DNA of 64,000 nt from Amycolatopsis australiensis (GCF_900119165.1 NZ_FPJG01000006.1:2604001-2668000), one strand, 5' to 3'; shown: positions 35,472 to 45,797, counted from the first letter of the stretch. Program-made: numbers and translations. The notes: a model not told the origin generated them from the letters alone.

Positions 35472-36119
35472 ATGCGAAACGCCAGGAAGAGGACATTCCG
35501 GTTGCTGGCGGTGACGACGCTGGCGGCCCCGCTCCTCGCGGCTGCGGCGCCGGTGACGTCCACCGGATGGGCGTCTTCCGGCTCGCTCGACGTGACCGTC
35601 GACAACGAGCACGTCGTCACCGGTGAACTGGCTAAATGCACCGCCGACGGCCCCTACGGCGCCCGGACGCAGGGCGGCGCGACCGGCGACGTCGCGGTGT
35701 TCGGCATCGGCGAGAGCGGCTGCGGGCGTTCGGACGCCGTGGCGATCGCGCAGGCGTCCGGGCACCGGTTCGAGACGACCGTGCTGCGGCGCTACGGCGG
35801 CCCGGTGCTGTCGGTGCGCACCTACTCGGCGAAGTGCGCCACGACCGCCACCGGCAGCCTCGGCGAGGTCTCGATCGGCGCGGTCGACGGGATCACCGTG
35901 CCCGCGCAGATCCCGCCGAACCACCGGATCGTCATCCCCGGCGGCCCCGCGGGCACGGCGCTCGCGACGGTGATCCTCAACGAGACCGTGACGCCCCAGC
36001 CGCCGGACGGCAGCCTGGTGACGCACGCGGTGCACATCGAGCTGTTCCCGCAGGGCGGCCCGGCGAGCGGGGACATCTACCTGGGCACGGCGGCCTGCGA
36101 CCCGTTCGGCAAGAAGTAG
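35472..36119 (+). CDS. Secreted choice-of-anchor P family protein
   Basis: A 215-residue exported protein. A basic n-region (MRNARKRTFR), hydrophobic core and an AAAAP cleavage area form a signal peptide. The mature part (DVTVDNEHVVTGELAKCTA, VILNETVTPQPPDG, VTHAVHIEL, GTAACDPFGKK) follows the choice-of-anchor P pattern of actinobacterial surface proteins, with several paired cysteines. Function unknown. ATG start after GAGGCCGG. It ends exactly where the convergent eda gene ends. Confidence 0.75.
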   Translation: MRNARKRTFRLLAVTTLAAPLLAAAAPVTSTGWASSGSLDVTVDNEHVVTGELAKCTADGPYGARTQGGATGDVAVFGIGESGCGRSDAVAIAQASGHRFETTVLRRYGGPVLSVRTYSAKCATTATGSLGEVSIGAVDGITVPAQIPPNHRIVIPGGPAGTALATVILNETVTPQPPDGSLVTHAVHIELFPQGGPASGDIYLGTAACDPFGKK

Positions 36120-36764
36120 CTACGCCGTCGCGAAGCGCGCAGCCGCCGCGACGAACTCGCCGGCCCGGGTGGCCAGGTCCGGCAGGCTGCCACCCGGCGA
36201 GAGCGCGTCGCCCAGCAACGGCGTCGCCGCCGCGACCGCGATGGCGCCCGAACGCAGGTAGCCCTCGACGTCGGCGAGGTGGACTCCGCCGGTCGGGACC
36301 AGCGGGACGTCCGGCAGCGGGGCCCGCACCGCGCGCAGGTACGCGATCCCGCCGGCCGCCGCGACGGGGAACACCTTGACCGCCGCCGCGCCGAGGCGCC
36401 ACGCCTGGTCGATTTCGGTCGGCGTCAGCGCGCCGCAGATCACCGGCGTCTCCCGCTCGGCGGCGCGGTCCAGGACCGCCGGGTTGACCGTCGGCGTGAT
36501 CAGGTACGCCGCGCCGGCGTCCACCGCGATGTCCACATCGGACGGTTCGCGGACGCTGCCCGCGCCGACCAGCGCGTCTTCGCCCAGGGCCAGGCGCAGG
36601 GCGGTGATCGCCGCGGGCGCGCCGGGTGTCGTCAGCGTCGCTTCGAGCAGCCGGACGCCCGCCGCGTGCAGGACCATCGCGGCGTCGGCGAAGCGCGACG
36701 CGTCCGTGGCCCGCAGGATCGCGACGAGCCGGTGCCGGGCCAGCTCCGCCTGCAGGTCCTTCAC
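36120..36764 (-). CDS. eda: 2-keto-3-deoxy-6-phosphogluconate / 4-hydroxy-2-oxoglutarate aldolase
   Basis: A 214-residue class I aldolase, TIM-barrel, usual family length. Catalytic Glu in RLLEATLTTPGA and the Schiff-base Lys in AAVKVFPVAAAGG are present, with LVPTGGV for phosphate binding. It cleaves KDPG to pyruvate and glyceraldehyde 3-phosphate (Entner-Doudoroff) or hydroxy-oxoglutarate. GTG start overlaps the pncA stop (GTGA). No edd or sugar-acid kinase is nearby, so its coupling to NAD salvage genes is unusual. Confidence 0.87.
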   Translation of the reverse strand: MKDLQAELARHRLVAILRATDASRFADAAMVLHAAGVRLLEATLTTPGAPAAITALRLALGEDALVGAGSVREPSDVDIAVDAGAAYLITPTVNPAVLDRAAERETPVICGALTPTEIDQAWRLGAAAVKVFPVAAAGGIAYLRAVRAPLPDVPLVPTGGVHLADVEGYLRSGAIAVAAATPLLGDALSPGGSLPDLATRAGEFVAAAARFATA

Positions 36765-37330
36765 GCGACGTGTGCCGTTCCGGTGTGCGCGACCCCGGCC
36801 TCGGCGAAGTCCCGCAGCGTGGCCTCGACGCTCGCGGCGGCGATGCCCGCGGTGTGGTCCAGCAGGACCCGCACGCCGAACCCGGCGCGCGCCGCGTCCA
36901 GCGCCGTGGCCCGCACGCAGTAGTCGGTCGCGATGCCGACGATGTCGACGTCGGTCACGTCGTGCTCGCGCAGCCAGGTTTCCAGGGACTTCCCGTCCCG
37001 GGACGCGCCTTCGAAGCCGGAGTACGCCGCGCTGTACTGGCCCTTGGAGAAGACCTCGCCGATCGGGACGACGTCGAGGGCCGGGTGGAACGACGCGCCG
37101 GGCGTGCCCGCCACGCAGTGCGGCGGCCAGCTGTCCTTGAAGTCGGGCGTCGCGCTGAAGTGGCCACCGGGGTCGATGTGGTAGTCGCGGGTGGCGACCA
37201 CGTGCGAGTAGCCGCCGGACACGCTGAGCGCCGAGATCGCCTCGGCGGCCGCTGCGCCGCCTTCGACGGCCAGCGAGCCCCCTTCGCAGAAGTCGTTCTG
37301 CACGTCCACCACGATCAGCGCGGTCCCCAT
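36761..37330 (-). CDS. pncA: Nicotinamidase
   Basis: A 189-residue amidase that converts nicotinamide to nicotinate in NAD salvage. Catalytic Asp9 (ALIVVDVQNDF), the metal-binding DYHIDPGGHF and the Cys in GIATDYCVRATA are all intact. It lies 12 bp behind pncB, which uses its product, and is coupled to eda by a 4-bp overlap. Confidence 0.95.
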   Translation of the reverse strand: MGTALIVVDVQNDFCEGGSLAVEGGAAAAEAISALSVSGGYSHVVATRDYHIDPGGHFSATPDFKDSWPPHCVAGTPGASFHPALDVVPIGEVFSKGQYSAAYSGFEGASRDGKSLETWLREHDVTDVDIVGIATDYCVRATALDAARAGFGVRVLLDHTAGIAAASVEATLRDFAEAGVAHTGTAHVA

Positions 37331-37342
37331 GTCGAGCTCCGT

Positions 37343-38644
37343 TCAGAGAAACAGCGTCGGGATGGCGGGCTCGCCGTGCGAAAGCTTGAGGCCCTCCCAC
37401 GGCAGGCTGACCAGGCCGCGGCGCAGCCGCTGCCGCGCGTCGTCGAGCGTAGGCAGGTCCGGCACCGGACGGCCAGCGCGCAGCAGCGGGATCTGCAGCG
37501 GCCGGTCGTTCGGCTCCGGCTCCGGCGCGTCGCCCGCCGTGGTCCACACGACCTCTTCGACCGCCGTGCCCGTGCCGCGGTGCCGCCGCAGCGCGGACTT
37601 GCGGCCGCCGCGGGACTCCTTGTGCGCGCTGCGCTTGGCGACCGGTTTGCCGTCCACCTCGACCAGCTTGTAGACCATGCCGGCGGTCGGCGCGCCCGAC
37701 CCGGTCACCACGGAGGTGCCGACGCCGTACGCGTCCACCGGCTCCGCGCGCAGCGCCGCGATGGCGTGCTCGTCCAGGTCGCCGGAGACGACGATCCGGG
37801 TGTCCTTAGCGCCGAGCGAGTCCAGCTGCTCGCGGGCGCGGCGGGCCAGCGGGCCGACGTCGCCGGAGTCGATCCGGATGGCGCCCAGCTCGGGGCCGGC
37901 GACGCGGACCGCGGTCTCGATGCCGGCGGTGATGTCGTAGGTGTCGACCAGCAGCGTCGTGTCCGGGCCCATCTTCTCGACCTGGGCGCGGAAGGCCGCC
38001 TCCTCGCTGTCGTGCAGCAGCATGAAGGCGTGCGCGACGGTGCCGCGCGTCGGGATGCCGTAGCGGCGGCCGGCTTCCAGGTTGGACGTCGTCGCGAACC
38101 CGGCCAGGTAGGCGGCGCGCGCGGCCGCGACCGCGGCGTACTCGTGCGTGCGGCGCCCGCCCATCTCGATGATCGGGCGGCCGTGCGCGGCGCCGGACAT
38201 CCGGGCCGCCGCCGACGCGATCGCGCTGTCGTGGTTGAGGATCGACAGGACCAGCGTCTCCAGCAGCACGCACTCGCCGAACGAGCCGGTGACGGTCAGG
38301 ATCGGCGAGCCCGGGAAGTACAGCTCGCCCTCGGGGTAGCCGTCGATGTCACCCGAGAACTCGTAGTCGGCGAGCCAGGACAGCGTCGCGTCGTCGACGA
38401 CCGCGGTGGCTTCCAGCTGCGCCAGCTCGGCGTCGGTGAAGCGGAAGTCCGCGATCGCGTCGAGCACGCGGGCGGTGCCCGCGACGACGCCGTAGCGGCG
38501 CCCGTCCGGCAGGCGCCGGGCGAACACCTCGAACACGCAGGGCCGCGCGTGCGTCCCGTCGGCGAGCGCGCTGCCCAGCATGGTCAGCTCGTAGTGGTCG
38601 GTGAGCAGCGCAGTGCTGGCTGTGGCCGGCTCCGGTGAACCCAT
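37343..38644 (-). CDS. pncB: Nicotinate phosphoribosyltransferase
   Basis: Makes nicotinate mononucleotide from nicotinate and PRPP, the rate-limiting step of NAD salvage. The 433 residues have the family N-terminus [31 protein letters not shown], and a PRPP-binding [19 protein letters not shown] block. Start at ATG 38644 ([16 protein letters not shown]); an upstream extension is not conserved. First gene of the pncB-pncA-eda operon and divergent from clpS, as in Mtb Rv1330c/Rv1331. Confidence 0.95.
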   Translation of the reverse strand: MGSPEPATASTALLTDHYELTMLGSALADGTHARPCVFEVFARRLPDGRRYGVVAGTARVLDAIADFRFTDAELAQLEATAVVDDATLSWLADYEFSGDIDGYPEGELYFPGSPILTVTGSFGECVLLETLVLSILNHDSAIASAAARMSGAAHGRPIIEMGGRRTHEYAAVAAARAAYLAGFATTSNLEAGRRYGIPTRGTVAHAFMLLHDSEEAAFRAQVEKMGPDTTLLVDTYDITAGIETAVRVAGPELGAIRIDSGDVGPLARRAREQLDSLGAKDTRIVVSGDLDEHAIAALRAEPVDAYGVGTSVVTGSGAPTAGMVYKLVEVDGKPVAKRSAHKESRGGRKSALRRHRGTGTAVEEVVWTTAGDAPEPEPNDRPLQIPLLRAGRPVPDLPTLDDARQRLRRGLVSLPWEGLKLSHGEPAIPTLFL

Positions 38645-38719
38645 GGGGGTAAGCCTATTCACCCACATGGCCGGACCTGGCGCGGCGTACCCCGTCACCC
38701 CCGTGACACCATGGGGTGC

Positions 38720-39019
38720 ATGTCCACGCCTGTCGCATCCGAACAGACGCAGGTCGAGCCGGTCGGCGCGGAAGTCGCCGACGCGGACACACCGTGGCGG
38801 ACCGTGGTGTGGAACGACCCGGTCAACCTCATGTCGTACGTGACGTACGTCTTCCAGAAGCTGTTCGGCTACAGCCGCGACCACGCCACCAAGCTCATGC
38901 TCGACGTGCACCACAAGGGCAAGGCGATCGTGTCGTCCGGCAGCAAGGAGAAGGTGGAGACCGACGTGGCGAAGCTGCACGCGGCCGGCCTGTGGGCCAC
39001 CATGGAGCAGCCGTCGTGA
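38720..39019 (+). CDS. clpS: ATP-dependent Clp protease adaptor ClpS
   Basis: A 99-residue N-end rule adaptor that delivers proteins with bulky N-terminal residues to ClpAP/ClpCP. The core [20 protein letters not shown] and [13 protein letters not shown] is highly conserved. ATG at 38720; ATG 38711 is an alternative. Its stop overlaps the DUF2017 start (GTGA). Confidence 0.95.
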   Translation: MSTPVASEQTQVEPVGAEVADADTPWRTVVWNDPVNLMSYVTYVFQKLFGYSRDHATKLMLDVHHKGKAIVSSGSKEKVETDVAKLHAAGLWATMEQPS

Positions 39020-39573
39020 ACGGTTGGCGGCGCAAGGGCGCGGTGATCCACGCGGGGTTCGAGCAGCAGGAGGCGGCGGTGCTGCGCGGGCTGGTCAGCC
39101 AGCTCGAGGACATGCTCACCGCGCGCGCCGAGGAGGCGCCGCAGGACGAGCTGGCCGAGCTGACCGGCATCCGGACCGGCCCCACCGAGTCCCCGGACGA
39201 CCCGGTGCTGTCCCGCTTGCTCCCGGACTTCCACAAGCTGGACCCGGACAACCCGTCGCGGGAGGACATCGACTCGGCCGCGGCGATGCGCTCGCTGCAC
39301 GAGCCGGAGCTGCTGGACATCAAGGTCGGCGTGGCCAAGATCGTGCTGGACACGCTGCCCCGCGACGGCGGGCACGTCCGGCTGACCGAGGAGCAGGCCG
39401 ACGCGTGGCTGGGCGCGCTCAACGACGTCCGCCTGGCGCTGGGCACCGCGCTCGACGTCACCGAGGACATGCCCGACGAGCTGCCCGAGGACGACCCGCG
39501 AGCCCCGCACCTGGGCGTCTACCACTGGCTGACCTGGGTGCAGGAGACGCTGATCCAGGCACTGACCGGATGA
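39016..39573 (+). CDS. DUF2017 domain-containing protein
   Basis: A 185-residue protein of the actinobacterial DUF2017 family (Rv1332-like). Conserved blocks: [36 protein letters not shown] and [15 protein letters not shown]. It is translationally coupled on both sides (GTGA with clpS, ATGA with the P1 peptidase). Role unknown, but its constant position behind clpS hints at a link to ClpS-dependent proteolysis. Confidence 0.85.
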   Translation: MNGWRRKGAVIHAGFEQQEAAVLRGLVSQLEDMLTARAEEAPQDELAELTGIRTGPTESPDDPVLSRLLPDFHKLDPDNPSREDIDSAAAMRSLHEPELLDIKVGVAKIVLDTLPRDGGHVRLTEEQADAWLGALNDVRLALGTALDVTEDMPDELPEDDPRAPHLGVYHWLTWVQETLIQALTG

Positions 39574-40550
39574 TCACCGACGTGCCCGGTGTCCTCGTCG
39601 GGCACCACGAGCGGGTCGGCGACGGCTGGGCCACCGGGACCACGGTGGTCCTCGTCCCGGACGGCGCGGTCGGCGCGGTCGACCAGCGCGGCGGCGCGCC
39701 CGGCACGCGCGAGACGAACCTGCTCGAGCCGGAGAACCTGGTGCAGCGGGTCAACGCGGTCTGCCTGTCGGGCGGGAGTGCGTACGGCCTGGCCGCGGCC
39801 GACGGCGTCATGCGGTGGCTCGCGGAGCGGAACCTCGGCTTTCCGGTGGGCACGCAGCCGCACGAGGTGGTGCCCATCGTGCCCGCCGCCGTGCTCTTCG
39901 ACCTGCCGCGCAGCGAGTGGGGCAACCGGCCTGACGCGTCCTTCGGGTACGCGGCCTGCGAAGCGGCTTCGGCGTCTTTCGCGCAGGGGACGGTCGGCGC
40001 GGGCGCGGGCGCGGCCGTCGGGTCGCTCAAAGGCGGCGTCGGGTCGGCCAGCGAGCTCGTCGGCGAGTACACGGTCGGGGCGCTGGCGGCGGTCAACGCG
40101 GCCGGCGAAGCGGTGGACCTCTCGACCGGCCGGGCGTACGCGGCCGACCATGGCGACTTCGGCGTGAAGTGGCCTTCGCGACCTGCGGATCTGCCGCCGC
40201 GCCGGACCGACCTGAACACCACGATCGGCGTGGTCGCGGTCGACGCGGCGCTGTCGAAGGCCGAGGCCCGCCGGCTCGCGGTCGCGGCGCAGGACGGACT
40301 GGCCCGCGCGGTGCGTCCCGCCCACACGATGTTCGACGGCGACACGGTGTTCGCGCTGGCCACCGGCGCCCGGGAGCTGCCGGAGGCCGGCGGGCCGTTC
40401 GGCGCGGCGGCGCGGCCGGCGGCACTGGACGCGCTGTGTTCGGCGGCGGCACGCGTGTTCGCGCGGGCCATGGTGCACGGCCTGCTGGCCGCGACCACGG
40501 CGGGCGGGGTGCCGGCCTACCGGGACGTCTGGCCGGAGGCGTTCGGCTGA
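39570..40550 (+). CDS. P1 family (S58, DmpA-like) peptidase
   Basis: A 326-residue N-terminal-nucleophile aminopeptidase. It shows [35 protein letters not shown] and GTVGAGAGAAVGSLKGG. The autoprocessing site is expected at NTTIGVVAVDA, where cleavage would free a Thr/Ser nucleophile and split the chain into alpha and beta subunits. Corresponds to Rv1333. ATG overlaps the DUF2017 stop. Confidence 0.88.
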   Translation: MITDVPGVLVGHHERVGDGWATGTTVVLVPDGAVGAVDQRGGAPGTRETNLLEPENLVQRVNAVCLSGGSAYGLAAADGVMRWLAERNLGFPVGTQPHEVVPIVPAAVLFDLPRSEWGNRPDASFGYAACEAASASFAQGTVGAGAGAAVGSLKGGVGSASELVGEYTVGALAAVNAAGEAVDLSTGRAYAADHGDFGVKWPSRPADLPPRRTDLNTTIGVVAVDAALSKAEARRLAVAAQDGLARAVRPAHTMFDGDTVFALATGARELPEAGGPFGAAARPAALDALCSAAARVFARAMVHGLLAATTAGGVPAYRDVWPEAFG

Positions 40551-40551
40551 G

Positions 40552-40971
40552 TCAGAGCTCCGGCAGCGGGTCCGGCGGCAGGTCGCGAGCCCCTTCGAGG
40601 TTCGCCGCGTGGACGGCGCCGACGTACTCCTCGTCGATCTCCAGGCGCAGCCCGGCGACCGTGAGGACCGGCCCGGGCGACGGGTGCGCCTCCACCGGGC
40701 CGATTTCGGTGCGCCGGGGCAGCCGGTCGTGAACCGCCTTCGGGAAGGTCCGCCGGAACCGGCCGCCGTAGAGCACCGTGACGCTGCGGTCGGTGACCAC
40801 GACGAAGAACGACGCCCGGGTGCGCACGCCGTCGACGTAGAGCGAGATGCCGGGGAGCAGGTACTGGATCCCCTCGCCGTCTCGGAGGAACTCCGGCAGC
40901 GATCGCGGGCAGAGGCATGCCGATTGTCCTGGTGAGCGCAATATCTCATCATCTGGACAGCTTGTGTCCAC
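40552..40971 (-). CDS. Conserved hypothetical protein, PH-like
   Basis: Up to 139 residues. The conserved part is LYVDGVRTRASFFVVVTDRS, VTVLYGGRFRRTFPKAV and RTEIGPVEAHPSPGP, a beta-rich pattern like small bacterial PH-domain proteins. The N-terminal 30 residues are atypical (two Cys, lower GC codons), so the true start may be later; no ATG or GTG was found there. It interrupts the otherwise mycobacterial-like order between the Rv1333 and mec homologues. Confidence 0.65.
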   Translation of the reverse strand: MDTSCPDDEILRSPGQSACLCPRSLPEFLRDGEGIQYLLPGISLYVDGVRTRASFFVVVTDRSVTVLYGGRFRRTFPKAVHDRLPRRTEIGPVEAHPSPGPVLTVAGLRLEIDEEYVGAVHAANLEGARDLPPDPLPEL

Positions 40972-40987
40972 GACCTAAGATGTCGGT

Positions 40988-41395
40988 GTGCTCCGGATCC
41001 GCCGTGAACTCGTCGACGAGATCGTCGCCCACGCCCGCCGTGACCACCCCGACGAGGCGTGCGGGGTGATCGCCGGCCCCGAGGGCTCCGACTCGCCCGA
41101 GCGGTTCATTCCCATGCTGAACGCCGCGCGGTCGCCGACGTTCTACGAATTCGACTCCGGCGACCTGCTGAAGCTCTACCGCGAGATGGACGCCAACGGC
41201 GAGGTGCCCGTGGTGATCTACCACTCCCACACCGCGACCGAGGCCTACCCGTCGCGGACCGACGCCAACATCGCGGCCGAGCCCGGCGCGCACTACGTGC
41301 TCGTCTCCACCCGCGACCCCGAAGTGCACGAGTTCCGGTCGTACCGGATCGTGGACGCCGAGATCACCGAGGAGCCGGTCGAGATCATCGACTGA
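40988..41395 (+). CDS. mec: JAMM/MPN+ metallopeptidase Mec
   Basis: A 135-residue M67-type zinc peptidase. Glu23 (PDEACGV), His79 and His81 (YHSHTATEAYPS) and Asp92 (SRTDANIA) form the JAMM site. In M. tuberculosis, Mec removes cysteine from the C-terminus of CysO-cysteine. GTG start. First of mec-cysO-cysM, with a 64-bp gap to cysO. Confidence 0.93.
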   Translation: MLRIRRELVDEIVAHARRDHPDEACGVIAGPEGSDSPERFIPMLNAARSPTFYEFDSGDLLKLYREMDANGEVPVVIYHSHTATEAYPSRTDANIAAEPGAHYVLVSTRDPEVHEFRSYRIVDAEITEEPVEIID

Positions 41396-41459
41396 CGACC
41401 GGAATAAAGCGCCGCGCCGAGTGCGTCTGCGTCTAGGAAACCACCGGAGGTAAGAACCC

Positions 41460-41732
41460 ATGGCCGTGACCGTCTCCATCCCGACGATCCTGCGCACCCA
41501 CACCGGCGGCGAGAAGTCCGTCGAGGCGAAGGGCGCGACCGTCCTCGAGGTCATCGACGACGTCGAGTCCCGGCACGCCGGCATCAAGGCGCGCCTGGTG
41601 AAGGAGGAGAAGCTGCACCGCTTCATCAACGTCTACGTCAACGACGAGGACGTGCGCTTCGCCGGCGGGCTCGAGGCCGAGGTCAAGGACGGCGACACGC
41701 TGACCATCCTCCCCGCCGTGGCCGGTGGCTGA
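41460..41732 (+). CDS. cysO: Sulfur carrier protein CysO (ThiS/MoaD-like)
   Basis: A 90-residue ubiquitin-like protein ending in LPAVAGG, the Gly-Gly tail that is thiocarboxylated and then used as sulfur donor by CysM. N-terminus VSIPTILRTHTGGEKSV and FINVYVNDEDVRF are diagnostic of CysO. GGAGG seven bases before the ATG. Three bases separate its stop from cysM. Confidence 0.95.
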   Translation: MAVTVSIPTILRTHTGGEKSVEAKGATVLEVIDDVESRHAGIKARLVKEEKLHRFINVYVNDEDVRFAGGLEAEVKDGDTLTILPAVAGG

Positions 41733-42686
<954 letters not shown>

Positions 42687-42690
42687 GCAG

Positions 42691-43480
42691 GTGATCGAGG
42701 CGTTGCTTCCGGCGTCTGGTGCGGAAGGAGCGTCCGCGGGTCGATGATCGGCGGGTGATCAACGGGATGTTGTCCAAGGCCAAGACCGGGGTGGCGTGGC
42801 GTGATCCGCCCGAACGCATGGGCCGTGGAAGACGGTCTACAACCGGTTCTGGCGCTGGTCGCGGACCGGCACTCTGTCCGCCCTGGTGGCGCAGGCCCGG
42901 GTGATCGCCGAGGCGATCGACGAATTCGACCGCGAGGTCTCGGTCGATTCCAGCATCGTGCGGGCACAGCGAGCCAGGTGATCATGTCATCGGCCGATCC
43001 CGAGGTGGAGCCACTATCGAGATCCACCTCGCCTGTGACGGTCATGGACGGCCCTTGTCGATCGTGCCGACCGGCCGCAACGTCAACGACTGCACCATGT
43101 TCACGCAGGTCATGGCGGGGGGTCGAGGTCTGTCGGCCCGCTCCGGGCCGTTCGCCGACCGGGCCGGGCAGGGTGCTGGCCGACAAGGGCTACTCCAGCC
43201 GAGCCGTCCGCCCTTACCTGCGCCGACGACACAGCCCGGCGACCATCCCCGGGCGCCGGGATCAGCAAGCCAACCGGCTACGCCCGAGCCGGACCGGTGG
43301 CCGCCCGCCGGTCTTCGACCGCGCCGTCTACCAACGCCGCAACACATCGTCGGGCGCTGCTTCGACCGCCTCAAGCAGTTCCGCGCTATCGCTACCCGAT
43401 TCGACAAGACCGCGACTTCCTACCGAGGCATGGTCGACCTGGCCACGCTGCTCATCTGGCTTCGAGGACACGCCCTCGGC
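42691..43480 (+). mobile_element. Degenerate IS5-family transposase remnant
   Basis: Pieces of an IS5-type transposase appear in order but in shifting frames: VIEALLPASGA, MLSKAKTGVAWRDPPER, PWKTVYNRFWRWSRTGT, DREVSVDSSIVRAQ, IHLACDG, VLADKGYSSRAVRPYLRRR, FDRLKQFRAIATRFDKTA and YRGMVDLATLLIWL. The first codons are missing and several single-base losses occur (for example a T lost in the PPER-YG segment near 42822). No clear terminal inverted repeats. Dead element; it separates cysM from its usual downstream neighbours. Confidence 0.85.
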
Positions 43481-43540
43481 ACGCCGGTTTCGCGGTCGCG
43501 GGCGGCGAGTGCCGCTGCCCGCCTCCGGCATGCTGGAGGC

Positions 43541-44257
43541 ATGAAGGTCATCGGGTTGCTCGGCGGCATGAGCTGGGAATCGTCGATCGAGTACTACCGG
43601 CTCGTCAACGAACGCGTGAAAACCCGGCTCGGCGGGTTCCACTCGGCGCACACCGTCCTCTACTCCGTCGACTTCGCCGCCATCGAGCGGATGCAGGCCG
43701 ACGGGCGGTGGGACGATGCCGGTGCCGAGCTGAACCGGGCCGCCAAGGCGCTCGAAGCCGCCGGTGCCGAGTTCGTCGTGCTCTGCACCAACACCATGCA
43801 CAAGGTCGCCGACCGGCTGGCCGACGGCCTCGGCATCCCGCTGCTGCACCTCGGCGACGCCACCGCGGCGGCCATCAAGGCGGCCGGCGTCCGGCGGGTC
43901 GGGCTGCTCGGCACCGGGTTCACCATGGGCCAGCCCTTCTACCGCGACCGGCTCGCCGCGCACGGCCTCGACGTGCTCGTCCCCGACGAGGCGGACCGCG
44001 ATCTCGTGCACCGCGTCATCTACGACGAACTCGTGCTCGGGATCGTCGACGACGCCTCGCGGCAGGCCTACCGCGAGGTCATCGCCCGGCTCGTCGCGGC
44101 GGGCGCCGAAGGCGTCATCTACGGCTGCACCGAGATCGAGCTGCTGGTCGGCTCCGGGGACTCCCCGGTGCCGACCTTCCCCACGACCCGCCTGCACGCC
44201 GACGCGGCGGTGGACTACGCGCTGGGCACCACCTCGCTGCCCCGGCCGCCGACGTGA
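43541..44257 (+). CDS. Aspartate/glutamate racemase family protein
   Basis: A 238-residue cofactor-independent racemase. N-terminus MKVIGLLGGMSWESSIEYY and the two catalytic cysteines, Cys82 (VVLCTNTMHKVAD) and Cys196 (VIYGCTEIELL), are present, matching aspartate racemase types. Start at ATG 43541 with GGAGG just upstream. With the NAT gene it is an insertion in the conserved block. Its 3' end overlaps the convergent NAT gene by 43 bp. Confidence 0.9.
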   Translation: MKVIGLLGGMSWESSIEYYRLVNERVKTRLGGFHSAHTVLYSVDFAAIERMQADGRWDDAGAELNRAAKALEAAGAEFVVLCTNTMHKVADRLADGLGIPLLHLGDATAAAIKAAGVRRVGLLGTGFTMGQPFYRDRLAAHGLDVLVPDEADRDLVHRVIYDELVLGIVDDASRQAYREVIARLVAAGAEGVIYGCTEIELLVGSGDSPVPTFPTTRLHADAAVDYALGTTSLPRPPT

Positions 44258-45075
44258 GCCTCGTGCTGCTCGACGACCTGCCGCCACAGCCGCTCGCGCT
44301 CCTCGGCCGTGAACAGCTCCGGCGAGATCCCGAAGACGTCCGCGGCCGCCGCCCACCAGTCCTGCGGTGACTCGAGGAGCTCCTGCGCGCCGTGGCGGTT
44401 CAGGGTCAGCGCCCGCAGCGTGTCCACGCCCGTCACGTCCCGGCGCTGGAGCACGCAGACCCGCACGAACCCCGACTCCGGCGCCGTCGACAGCCAGATG
44501 TGCTTGTCCGCGAAGTCGGCCGGCTTGGCCGGGCCGGGCGCGAAGTCCATGCCCGTGAAGCTGCCCGACGGGTCGTGGTCGAACCGCCAGCCGCCCGGGG
44601 CGACCTCCGACCGCCGCAGCCGGTACGTGTACGGGCCTTGGCGGTACGCGCCTTCGCGCAGCGGCAGCGGCTCGTGCGGGCCGTCACCCAGCCCGACGTC
44701 CACCAGCCACGTCGTCCCCGGCGCGTCCGGCAGCCCCGCGACGGTCAGCGCCAGGTGGTTCCGGTCGACGTTCGGCGCGTCGCCCGGGCCGCTCTGCACC
44801 CCGCCGATGTGCCACGTGACCTGGTAGCCGAGCGCGGTCAGCAGGGCCGCGAAGGCGCCGTTGAGGTGGTAGCAGTACCCGCCGCGGCCGCGCAGGATCC
44901 GCGCGAGCGACGCCGACGGCTCCAGCGACGTGATCCGCCCCAGCTGGACCTCCAATGCCTCGTACGGCACACGCTCCACGTGCGCCGCGTGCAGCCGCCG
45001 CAGGGCGGCGAAACTCGGCGGCCGCGCGTCCACGCCGAGCCGCTCGAGGTATCCGGTGACGTCGAAGTTCCCCAT
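44215..45075 (-). CDS. nat: Arylamine N-acetyltransferase
   Basis: A 286-residue NAT enzyme using acetyl- or propionyl-CoA. The catalytic triad is Cys68 (GRGGYCYHLNGAF), His107 (VDRNHLALTV) and Asp126 (WLVDVGLGDGP). Actinomycete NATs acetylate arylamines and hydrazines; some act in secondary metabolism, but none is nearby. Start taken at MGNFDVTGYLERLG; an in-frame start 30 bp upstream is not conserved. Confidence 0.92.
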   Translation of the reverse strand: MGNFDVTGYLERLGVDARPPSFAALRRLHAAHVERVPYEALEVQLGRITSLEPSASLARILRGRGGYCYHLNGAFAALLTALGYQVTWHIGGVQSGPGDAPNVDRNHLALTVAGLPDAPGTTWLVDVGLGDGPHEPLPLREGAYRQGPYTYRLRRSEVAPGGWRFDHDPSGSFTGMDFAPGPAKPADFADKHIWLSTAPESGFVRVCVLQRRDVTGVDTLRALTLNRHGAQELLESPQDWWAAAADVFGISPELFTAEERERLWRQVVEQHEAHVGGRGSEVVPSA

Positions 45076-45167
45076 GGCCGAGACGCTAGCGGCCACCACC
45101 GACAAAACGCGGGATCAGGGATTTCACCCGAGGCGCGGCCACCGGAAGCCGACGTAGCCTCGGAAAC

Positions 45168-45797
45168 GTGAGCACACTCAACCCCGCCCCGGAAACCGAC
45201 GCCGCCAAGCGCGTGCTGCCGCCGCGGCCGAAGGCGGCCGCGCTCGTCGCGCTCTCGTTCACCCTCCTGCTCTACCTGGTGGAGCTGGTGGACGTGATCC
45301 TGCCCGGCGACCTGGACCAGGGCGGCATCCATTCGCGCGAGCTGTCCGGCCTCGACGGCGTGCTGTTCGCGCCGCTGCTGCACGCCGGCTGGTCGCACCT
45401 GTTCGCGAACACCGTCCCCGTGCTCGTGCTCTCCTTCCTCGCCATGGCCGCGGGCATCGGCCGGTTCGCGCTGGTCACGGCCATCATCTGGGTGGTGTCC
45501 GGGCTCGGGGTGTGGCTGATCGGGCCGGCGAACACGGTCACCGTCGGCGCGTCCGGGCTGGCCTTCGGCTGGCTCGCCTACCTGCTGGTCCGCGGCATCT
45601 TCAACCGCGCCGCCGGGCAGATCCTCGTCGCCGTCGTCCTGCTGGGCGTGTGGAGCGGCATGCTGGCCGGTCTCCTGCCGGGCACTCCGGGGGTTTCCTG
45701 GCAGGGCCACGTCTTCGGCGCGCTGGCCGGCGTCCTCGCGGCGTGGCTGACCACCCGCCGCCGGGGCAAGCGCGCCCCGGGTAACCTCGAAGCGTGA
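45168..45797 (+). CDS. Rhomboid family intramembrane serine protease
   Basis: A 209-residue membrane protein with about six helices. The conserved [13 protein letters not shown] (72-84), Ser129 ([14 protein letters not shown]) and His181 ([11 protein letters not shown]) form a working rhomboid active site. Homologue of Rv1337. GTG start; its stop overlaps murI (GTGA). Substrates unknown. Confidence 0.93.
   Translation: MSTLNPAPETDAAKRVLPPRPKAAALVALSFTLLLYLVELVDVILPGDLDQGGIHSRELSGLDGVLFAPLLHAGWSHLFANTVPVLVLSFLAMAAGIGRFALVTAIIWVVSGLGVWLIGPANTVTVGASGLAFGWLAYLLVRGIFNRAAGQILVAVVLLGVWSGMLAGLLPGTPGVSWQGHVFGALAGVLAAWLTTRRRGKRAPGNLEA

Noticed and set aside
42691..43480. Active insertion sequence
   Set aside because: The 5' end of the transposase is missing, several frameshifts are present and no terminal inverted repeats were found.
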